From the NCBI RefSeq assembly GCF_001649575.2, contig NC_051450.1, forward strand, positions 18,692,435-18,756,434: 64,000 bases of DNA, in the 5' to 3' direction. Source of the DNA: Kryptolebias marmoratus (Eukaryota; Chordata; Actinopteri; Cyprinodontiformes; Rivulidae). Positions 51,861 to 61,105 of the stretch are shown piece by piece (position 1 is the first letter of the stretch; the number at the start of each line of letters is the position of its first letter). The notes under the pieces were generated by a model that ran no database searches, was not told the origin of the DNA, and saw only the letters and a list, made by a program, of their open reading frames with translations. A program made the position numbers and the translations under genes.

Positions 51861-52189
51861 AATAAGATTTAGATTTTAAAGTGATTTTGAAGAAACTGAG
51901 GAGATCTCAGTGTATTTAAAAGGAACTGTTTTAAAATTAAGTTAAATACAATAAAAATGAAGGAGCTTATATATAACTGGTTAAAATAGCAGAAGCTGTA
52001 ATAGTGTAAAAAATTTAGGAAAAAATAAACAATAAAACAAAAATGTGATTACTCTTAATGTACTTTTTTGGAAAATTGCAAAGTTTCTGTTAATGTTTTT
52101 TGTTTAAAACTAAGACAGATGTTTAAAATCTTAAAATATATTATTAAAACTAAGATAACATAAAGTGTATTTTCCTTCAGTATTTCAGG

Positions 52190-52635
52190 AACAAATATGG
52201 AGGAGCTACAGAAGTTCTCCAGCGGGTCCCGGGGACTCAGCGGCTCCTCAGCCACTCGCCTGCCGCCCGAGTGAAGCTCTGCCCGGTCAGAGAATCGCTC
52301 GCGCCCCGCTGCAGTTTGCGAACCGGCAGGAGCTCCGAAACCCGCTTAAAATAAAAAATAATCAAGAAGAAGAATGAAGCTGACAGTGCACAGCTGAACA
52401 GAAACACGGATCAGCGGTAAATTAAAGGGGTTTTGTGTGAAAAAAGCGCTTTTCTCAGGTCTGCTTTTCCCCTCAGGAAGGACCGGGGAAATGCAGCTCG
52501 GCGGCGGAGCTCCGTCTCCTCCTCTGCCGCCTCTGACGCTCCTTCTCCGGCTTGCCTCATCAGAGAGCCCCGCTGTTTGCTCCAGCTCAAACACTCACAA
52601 CAGAAACTCAGACCCACATCATCTCAGGTAACACA
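52190..52635. promoter_or_regulatory. Isolated CpG-rich island, possible promoter / first exon
   Basis: By eye about 15 CpG occur in 130 bases (52210-52340) and about 8 more at 52480-52560, in AT-rich DNA. On the plus strand, ATG at 52197 (A at -3, G at +4) opens a 25-codon frame MEELQKFSSGSRGLS... ending at 52274. Another frame runs to a possible donor CTCAG|GTAACA at about 52627. No domain is recognised. It could be the 5' end of an unseen gene or non-coding RNA, on either strand. Confidence 0.4.
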
Positions 52636-52830
52636 ACTCATTAAGATATTATCTCACTATTATTATTATCTCTTTTCACATTTTAAACCTTTAATATTAT
52701 TAAAACTTAGCAGTTTTTTTATATCATTTATTTTTATAACTTTAGTTCTTCTGTTGAAACTTGACTGTTCCTTATCTGTAACCTATCTCAGCTGCCATCT
52801 TGGATAATTAAATTAAAATAAAATAAAATA

Positions 52831-53315
52831 AAATTAGGGGCTCATACAAACAATGACAGGAACAATTTTATGTTTTTATAGCAACCCTAAATGTTCACAT
52901 TATGGCTCCTTAATGTTTATAAAAGTTTGTCTAATAGGGAAGAAGATCTGCTGTATTTCAGCGGGACTTTCCTGGTTTAACAAAGGACAAATAAATTAAT
53001 TAAAATAAAAATTAGGGGATCAGTGACGAGAATTACTTCAAGGCTTAGATTTCCACTTGTGTTTCTGTTTTTATGACCCTTTATAACAGCCTTGAACGGT
53101 CACATTATGGCTGCCTAATACTGATAAAAGTGAATATAATCTGCTGCATCTTACAGGGACCTTCCTGGTTTAACAAAAGTAAAATAAAATAAAAATTAGG
53201 GGCTCATTTAAACAGTGACAGGAGCTGTTTCTTGGCTCATGTGTTTCAGTTTTCATGACCCCTTTTTAACAGCCCTGATTATGGCTGCCTAATATTTATA
53301 AAATCCAGTCTGAGT
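52831..53315 (+). repeat. Three diverged tandem units of about 180 bp
   Basis: The piece AAATTAGGGG recurs at 52831, 53009 and 53193. Each is followed by a CAGTGA/CAATGACAGG piece, a TTTATAACAGCC-like piece, CATTATGGCT and CCTAAT; the first two units also share GGGAC-TTTCCTGGTTTAACAAA. The third unit is shorter. Confidence 0.8.
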
Positions 53316-54397
53316 TCACCTAATTCTCCCGTGGTTTTTGCAGCGTTTTGTGTCACGACCTCTAATGTTGATGTGAAGACCACAGACCACAGGGGCCGAC
53401 TGCAGGGGTGCCACACCAAAAAATGCTCTAAATTATGCATAAATTCAATACGACTCGTTCAGAAGCCCTCGTCTTCTTTGTGGCTCCGCAGTTTACACGA
53501 GGAGGGGTGCCTGATATTAACTTGTAAAACTAATTAGTTGTTTGTTTGGAAGATGTAATGGGAATTAAAAGGATGAGCAATTAAAAGGATATAAAAAGCA
53601 TGTTTACCCTTAAAAAAACACGCCCTACCTGCACAAAAAAGCACATAAAAGCTTACATTGTGTTTCCTCTGCACTTCCTGTATTTACCTTTGGTGTGAAT
53701 GGGCTCCGGCTGAGGAATGAAACACCATTAAGAGGACAGGTGGTGCTGGCAGAGATGAATGTAATCTCGTAGGGTTATAATGAATGTCACGGGATATAGA
53801 TCTGAGATGAGATCTGGTTTGATCATCAAGTAAAAATAGATCAGTCACCAGCAGATCATTACTGATAATTACTTTCAAATGGCCGTCCGTGTGAGGGGTC
53901 CACGGTGTTAAATAATTTCTGCTCTGGATGGTGATGGCAGGTTGAGAGAGTTGCACGTTGAGAGAGTCCGATATGATAATTAGATTTAAAAAAAGAGAAC
54001 CAAGGTGTGTCATTAATTAATCTTTTTTTTTTTCTTTACTTGTCAGATGAGGAATGTGATTTCCATCAAGTGTAAAAAAAAAAAAATCAATCTCAAGAAG
54101 CCAAATCCTTTGATATTTACCCTTCTGCTGAGCTGTATGTGTGTGTGTGTGTTTTTAAATTAGCTGCAGAGGAAAAGGAAGCATTTCACACCTGCCCTCG
54201 TGGAAGTGCCTTGCTCAAGGACGCCGTGTTCGCTCCCGGCGGAGACGTAAAAGCTCATTTTTAGTGTTGAAATCTGAGCAGAGGCGGCCCGCAATCGGGA
54301 CGAATTGGAGAACAACGGGCGCGTAAAGAGAGCTGGGATTTCTGCAGCAGCAACAGCTGTTAAATGGTATGGACACGAGCTGCAGAATGGTACAGAC

Positions 54398-54443
<46 letters not shown>

Positions 54444-56020
54444 CCCCCCAACTATATCAGCAAACCTCATCTATTATGCAGACTGGAGACCCTTGGTTGG
54501 GCTGGACGGGAGGCTTGTGTGTGTGTGTGTGTGTTGGAAATAGAAGGTAAGGGAGGTGTTCGCTGCTGCTGCTGCTTACAGAAACATATATAGAGATTTC
54601 AGGGTTTTGTTTTTTATTTTGCAGTGGAAGTAACGGGCCGTAAGAAGCCCGACGACTGCAGAGAGACGCGTGTTATTTCAGCTGTGATAACTGTTTGAAA
54701 TGCAATGCCAATAAAAAAAAAAAAGGTTAAGCTCTTAACATGTGTGCACGCCATGTTTGGGAAACACTTTAAATAGAAGCTGCTGCACATCTGTCTGCTC
54801 GCCCGCGTTTATGGCTTTTTGGCCTTTTTTGTGGCAGCAGCTGCCGAATCAGATCAGTTCAATGAAAACCAGAACTGCTTTTTGTGATAACTTATTTAAC
54901 AGATATCACTTTTCGCTCCCAGTGATGATACGCTTAATTATTTACAAAAATAACACTGTTCCTGGTCCTGTTTGAAGATAATACAAGATATTTTGTTTCA
55001 TCAATTAGACAAACAAAAGGAAAATACAACGACAGGTCAAAATCTTGACATTTTGTCCTTTTTTGCTTGCTTCTTTATTATAAAAAGTTAGATTATGAAG
55101 AACATAATGATGCTTTTGCAGATTAATTTAGTCTCTCAGGTGATCTTATCATTGTAGCATCAGAAACTGGACTTTAATATAAAACACAGTGACTTTGTTT
55201 ATCACTCATTAGATCACAGTAAGACAGGAAGAAGGCTCATTAATCTGCTAAGAGTCTAAAATAACTAAAAAAACTCTTTCCCCATCACTGGGAGGTGTAT
55301 TTCTTGATATTGGGAAGCAGTATTTTCCATTAGTCTCCCTCACTCCAAACTGTTAACATGCATTAGCGGCCCAATTATAAAGCCAAGGTCTAATCTTTTA
55401 AAAGTCCCAGGGTAACGTTGGAAATGGCCAGAGGAGAAGAGGAGAGGGGGATGAAAGAGGGATAAAGGGAGGAAGGGGAGGAGAGAAACTCAATCTAAAG
55501 CACCAGGTGCACCTTTTGTCGACATAATCTCCCAGCCCTTGAGACGGCGCGCTCACTGGCCAACATATACGGCCTTTCATACGTACACACGCTGCCTCTT
55601 CCACTCGGACTGGGGCGGGGGGGGATTTGAGTCCCGGGGCCAGGCGCCGGTCATATGTAAAAGGGACTTTAAGGTCAGCCGGAAAAGGGTCCAGTGAGTT
55701 TAGTTACTTCAGATCAACAGGGTGAAACTTTTCAACGACATCTTAGAGAGGATATGTAATTCTGGTTATTAAAATTCTAGAGAAAACTGGTATTTTGGGG
55801 GGTTTATTTTATTTTTTTCATTGTGAAATCGCACAAGTTTCCAGTTTGAGGAAATGTTAGTGTTTAAAAGCCAGATGTAATTATTAAATAGTCTGGTGCA
55901 TGACGCAATTTAGCATTTATAGCTGTAATAATTAAGAAAAATAACACAATTAAAGGTCTAGTATGCCTTAAAGTAATGCATGTCACCCGCTGCCTTTCAT
56001 GTTTCAAGCTAAAATCATCT
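53316..56020. other. Downstream intergenic DNA, part 2
   Basis: Compound TG/AG microsatellites (54401-54442 and about 54517-54533) and AT-rich DNA. A GA-rich patch with a following GC-rich block (about 55420-55680) has several TAAT and AAAG sites. No gene is recognised. Confidence 0.6.
54401..54442. repeat. Compound (TG)n(AG)n microsatellite
   Basis: About 14 TG units run directly into about 7 AG units. Confidence 0.93.
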
Positions 56021-56029
56021 CATGTTGAG

Positions 56030-56345
56030 AAAAGCTGTCGCCATTTTGTTCAAATCTTGCAGCATTACGATCTCTTGCGTGATGTCATATGATCTGTCAG
56101 CCCTTCGGAGAACGTGTTGTGAGTCACTGTCAGCTACTACCACACCAGGATCTGCAGAAATCATAGAGGTACAGCCATTTTTGTGCTGGCTAACATCTAT
56201 TAGCTGTGGTGGCCATCTTGATTTGGGTTGTTTCTGAGAGCTTCATTGAAATCCGCCCAGTGGTTCATGAGATATTTTGCTAACAGAAGGATAAACAACC
56301 ATGCACACATACAGATTTTCTTCTGTGATAATTATAAGAAAATCT
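56030..56345 (+). repeat. Dispersed repeat family A, longest copy
   Basis: Holds CTGTCGCCATTTTGTTC, GTCACTGTCAGCTACTACCA, GGTGGCCATCTTGATTTGGG, GAAATCCGCCCAGTGGTTC and GATATTTTGCTAACAG, then ACAACCATGCACACA. It extends the family consensus at both ends. Confidence 0.8.
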
Positions 56346-58490
56346 GATTTACAGTAAAAAAAAAACACCAGTTGAGTTTACAGTGAGTGGAGATAAGATA
56401 AATAAAATAGATTAACATGGTGAATAGTTTCTAATTATCTGGTTACCCTGTAATCCAGATTAAGTGTAATCTGTTCCAAACTGGGGCCGGTCTCACAAAG
56501 CCTCCGTTCAGGTGAGCTCGCCGTTCGTCTGCTGGCTGAGACCCCAGAGGCGGAGCTTCAGAAACGGCCGAAACAATCACAACAATCCGCCGCGTTCTTC
56601 CTGAAACGCGCGACACGAATCTCCCCTTTCTCTCCCTTTTATCTTTGTTTTCCTGCAGGCCACATCTGTCATTCCGGAGTGGAGGGTTATGCGTGACCTT
56701 TGACCTCAGCTAGCACCGCCCCCTAGACCTGTTTCACACACACACACACACAGATGAGGTCCATTCCTGCTCTAACCTTTAACCATCACATTTAAGAACT
56801 TCATACTGAAACCTAAATCTGATTTTCTTTATTTTATCCTAAAAACAGATCAGAAGGTCCTCGCTTCTCCAAAATGTCCTCACTTTAATGTTCTGAAACA
56901 CCCACCTTGGACCCCTGTAAAGTACGAACACACACGCGCGGACAAGCCACACACACGCGGAGCAGGAGATATCGATTGGTGATAGATAGAGGCGAACCGG
57001 CCTGATAAGGAGGCCATATTTGATGTTTGTTCTGGCGGTGGAGAGGCAGGGAGAGATTAAATCACAATGAGCAGCCCGCTCTGTCCTTGGCTTCGCCCCC
57101 TCTCGAGGCTTTACGGGAGTTTAGGGGTCGAGCTTAAAGAATGACGGGTGAGGGGCTGCGGACAAGAGGCGCCAGGCCGGCTTAAATCCACTGTGGTAAG
57201 AGCCATTGATTATCGCAGCCTGTAATGTTATTCAGTCTGAGGTTTGCAGCGTTTCCAGCTTGTGGATGCACAACAACAACACAGACACTCCTTTGTTTTC
57301 CGCTCCCTGACAGGCACCATTACATGTCTGCATTTCACAGAGGCTGTGTTGTTCTCACACTGAGAGCTCATTCACACCTTTCACTTCATTCTTATTGTTC
57401 ATTTCTCCTCAAATACTCGTAAATAAACATCTCATATTTATTAATAGACGTGCAAACGCTCATCTAAAATCATTTAAACCTCTAATAATGTGCTGTACTG
57501 CCACGTTCGGAGGGCTAATAACTTAACGGTTTGTTACATTCACGACCAGCATTTTTTAAAGCCAAATTAATCCAAATAAAAGCAACTATATGAGCAGCTG
57601 GAATGCTGGACAACAGCTGTAAACATGAGGAAATATAACTGATGAACCAATCAGCATTTAGCTCCTGATGAAACACAAATAACACGTCACATAAGTAGCT
57701 TTAAAGCTTTTTAAAACTACATCAGTGAGCTTGAATCATTACGAAACTTTCAAAATATATACAAGTATCCACGCATTTGCATCTGCAGTTTAATCTGACA
57801 CGACCAGTTGTTTTAAAGTAAACAAACGAGAACATTATAATCCCGCTGATTACGTCAGATCGATTTGCAGAACTCGCCGTGTAGTTTCCCCTCAGCGCCG
57901 AACTGCATCTCGCGCCCGGCACTTCCGTGAGACGACCTCCAGCTGCACGAGCATTGTCTCTGCCGTGAATCAAGTTCTTTATTAAATACTTCCCTCGGCC
58001 ACAAGCGAGGCGGGAGTATTAATCAACAACACGGGCTACTCGCGCTTCCTGTTTTCCAGACAGGAAGCAGAACTAAACTGCGAAGAACCTGAGGCCATAT
58101 TACACTGAGGCGCCATATTTGAAACACAAAAAACCGTGCACACACAGACCCTCGCAGCTGGAACAGTGCTTTGTTTCTTGTGTGAAAAGTGACTCAGGTA
58201 AAAGCAGTTATGTAATGTATATCTGATGCCTTTTAGTACGTAATAAAAGAAGCAAAAGAGCTGTGAAAAGAAATCTTAGTTATTTATTTTACAAAGACAC
58301 GAACAGATTTGTTGGTGCCATTAAAGAGATTATAAATCTTTGCAGTATAGTCATGTTTCAAAGTGAGTGTTTGACTTTAATAATGTATCACATAAAGCTT
58401 TTTTCAGCCTGTTTGAAGGGAACAAACAGGGCGTTTAGTGTTTATCTGTGAGCTCAGAAAGGCACCTCCAAGCAGCTTTGTGTCCCTCTG
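56346..58490. other. Downstream intergenic DNA, part 3
   Basis: No gene is recognised. Moderately GC-rich unique patches at about 56480-56720, 56930-57200 (with ATATCGATTGGTGATAG and CACTGTGGTAAG) and 57840-58000 alternate with AT-rich DNA. Some could be enhancers, but there is no direct proof. Confidence 0.5.
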
Positions 58491-58496
58491 ACCTCG

Positions 58497-58770
58497 GCTG
58501 ACAGGATTATTAACAAGAACAAGGTTCACGGAGCTGTGGCCAAGCTCCCGGGGCGCGGACGCAAGAGGAAATGCAACCCCAGGACAGTGGTAGAAAAAAA
58601 AAAGAGCCAAAACCATCTGAGCTGAACTCCTGAGGGTCAAGATGCGTCACTTTCTGATCGCGCCGTTTGAAATGAAAGTGTGTTTCGTGGAAGAAGACAG
58701 GGAGGACTCCAAGGATGGAAAAACACACAAAAAAACAAAGTTTCTGGGAGATTACTGGCACTGACAAATT
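58497..58770 (+). mobile_element. Tc1-like transposon fragment
   Basis: One frame reads IINKNKVHGAVAKLPGRGRK and continues RKCNPRTVVEKK. This is the end of the Tc1 DNA-binding region with its GRPR-like GRGRKRK box, followed by a stop. Beyond it, GTGGAAGAAGACAGGGAGGA and AAAGTTTCTGGGAGA echo the catalytic half. Short, broken and inactive. Confidence 0.75.
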
Positions 58771-60940
58771 TCTCCGAGCCTGTATATAAATGTAGCATGG
58801 ACGCACGTGAAGGTCTCTCTGTAGTGGATGGGTTCTCCTGCAAGGGGGAGCTATGCATATGCTTTAAATAGGAGGTCTCGGGGTGATATTACACTCACTA
58901 TGTGCTTCTATTCACCATGAAACAGCTCCATAAAGCTGCAAAATTCTGCCCGAGCTGCTGGAGATAGATGAAGGAGAGACGGAGAGAGTGTGAAGGGGGG
59001 GGCGATCCTTTGTTCTGTCAAGGACTTAACACAATCAGAGTGTACAGTGTGTCAGTAGCGCACAGGCATATATCAACTTCAATCTCTTTTTAATGAAAAA
59101 TCCTGCCCTCTCTAATATGTGCAAATTAACCTCTTCTCCTCCCTCCCTTCCCTCCTGTTTCCCCACCTCTTTCTCTCCACCTCACAAAGGCCCCCGGATT
59201 TCTCCCTCCCATGTTGTTTCTGTCCCTCGTCTCGCTTCTTTTCTGCTCTTCTGCTTCACTTTTCTGCGTCTCCCTTCCAGCCAGGGTGGAGGAGAGGAGG
59301 CCCACCCACCACCCCCACCGGCTTCTCCCGCCAGCTTGTTGCTTCGCTCCCCCTCGCAGCAATTATCTGTAAAGAATCATTAAATAAAAAACCAAAAACA
59401 ACAACTGAAAGTCAGCGTCCAGCAGGAGCAGCAGCATTAAAATCCCCCCTCCTCCGTCCTGGTTTTTGCTTTTTCATCTGGCTCTCCCTCTCTGCCCCAG
59501 ATCATGCTATTACCCTGCTTATCCTGATGAGTTGGTCAGATCCTCGCCTTCTCATTCTGCCCATGCTGATTGTAATTTAGAAATTACACCTAATGAGGAA
59601 TTTTTAAAAACACGGCCACCACTCTGTGCAGCCTGCTCCGTGCCGTTCCCTGCCCTAATGGATTTCCTGGTATGGAATCCATTTTTACCCCCCTCCTTCC
59701 CGCCCGGCAGGGGGTCTGGCAAGTCCTTCCTCCCCTCCCCTCTCCATGCACCTCCTCCTCCTCCTCCTCCTCTTCCAGCCTCCCCAACTCCACTAATTGG
59801 GGGTGACTGGTTTTAGCAAGAAGGAGTCATAATCATTGTTTCTGCTGCTAATTTAAGTGGTTAAAAAGTCCAGGATCTGCTCGCTGAACAAGGAAATGAG
59901 TATGATTAAATTGACTTTTTTAAATTTTTTTATCTTCACAGCTAAAGTACCAATTTCCTTATTGTATGGCTGGAGGTTTTTCTTTTAAAAAAGTTAACAT
60001 GTGGCATTCAAGATAATTCTGGTTTAAGGAAATTCATGGGATGCTGACTGAAGAGAAACATGTTTCCGTGAAAACGGAGGGGATGAAAGCATCAGAAAAC
60101 AGCCCCCCCCCCCCCCTTTATTTCCTGAAAGCATGCCACCCACCAAATGTTTGTGAATGATAGTTTTAAACCTGCTTGTCACACAAACACCTGAACCGTG
60201 TGTGTTTTCAGGAGCGTTTCTCAGAAATGGCGGCAGCGGTGGTGGTGGTGGGGGGAACGGGCACGCCGACACACATGCAAATCAAAGCCATCAACAGCTT
60301 GTGATGAAGTGAGACGTCGTGGCATAAACAGAGTGTGGCGTTACCATGGAAGCCACTTTCACCTCGCAGGCCGAGAGACAGGGAGGCACAAAGAGGCTCT
60401 GCGACAGACAGACAGACGGACAGACAGGCTTCAGCAGCGTGTAATAGCTTTTCCTGAGCTTTCTCACCTGCTTCCTCTTCTGGGGGGAAATAAACACTGT
60501 GTTTGAGAAAAGAAAAAGTTAATTGAAGTGTTTTTTTTTTTTAAACAGGTAATTGAACAAACAGAAGTTTAATAGCTTTCAGACAGAGGAGGAGGTTGGA
60601 GGGACGGGGTTTTTTTTTTTGGAACTACAGTTTATCAGAAGGCCTGAATGTGCAAACCGACTGTGATTTTCTGATAAAACAACCGGTCTCAGCTCTGCGA
60701 AGAAACCCAGCGAGCTAAGCTGCTCAAAGTCAGGAAAACACAAACATCAATTTAAGCTGCTCTTGTTGTTTTAGCCGATGATCTTTCTGAGAACTTTATG
60801 CAGCTGAACTGAACCTAATAAGCATTGCAGTGTCGCTTTCTGCACATCTGCATGCAGGCCCGAGTCTCTAACCTCTTCAGTCGGTAAAGAATGGGTTAAT
60901 TAGTTAGTTTGTTAGCTTAAATATTTACTTTTTTAAACCT
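58771..60940. other. Downstream intergenic DNA, part 4
   Basis: No gene is recognised. A pyrimidine-rich stretch (59130-59360) and a unique block (about 59500-59640) with GCTGATTGTAATTTAGAAAT and CCTAATGAGG homeodomain-like pieces. A CTC triplet tract (about 59751-59775), a poly-C run (about 60103-60117) and a CAGA repeat (about 60403-60428) follow. Confidence 0.5.
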
Positions 60941-60949
60941 TAAGTCCTG

Positions 60950-61105
60950 TGCAATCCGTTAGCGCTCAAAGTGTGTGTCGTGAATGACTCTCAGCTACTA
61001 CCACACTAACTTTTAGCTCAATGAGAAGGTCAGTTAGCGGTGGCAGCCATTTTGAATTGAGTTAACTGGTTGTAGATGTCAGCCCAGTCGTTACTTTTCT
61101 GCTCC
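60950..61105 (+). repeat. Dispersed repeat family A, copy 4
   Basis: Holds TGACTCTCAGCTACTACCAC, TTTTAGCTCAATGAGAAGG, GGTGGCAGCCATTTTGAATT and GGTTGTAGATGTCAGCCCAG. Confidence 0.8.

Larger units (their letters stand above)
48781..52180. other. Downstream intergenic DNA, part 1
   Basis: Very AT-rich DNA (48800-49550) leads to CA repeats next to an assembly gap. Then comes a C/T-rich unique block (about 49870-50010), a family A repeat fragment, a (TG)26, a TATC repeat and the second GCTAAAA array. No gene is recognised. Confidence 0.65.

Noticed and set aside
52433..52807. 124-codon frame in and beyond the CpG island as a confirmed gene
   Set aside because: Second half is AT-rich and hydrophobic by chance; no domain. 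Kept only as a candidate first exon.
53684..54013. 109-codon minus-strand frame as an exon of a downstream gene
   Set aside because: No recognisable motif, no matching splice sites with sensible phase, and it does not resemble DNAJC1.
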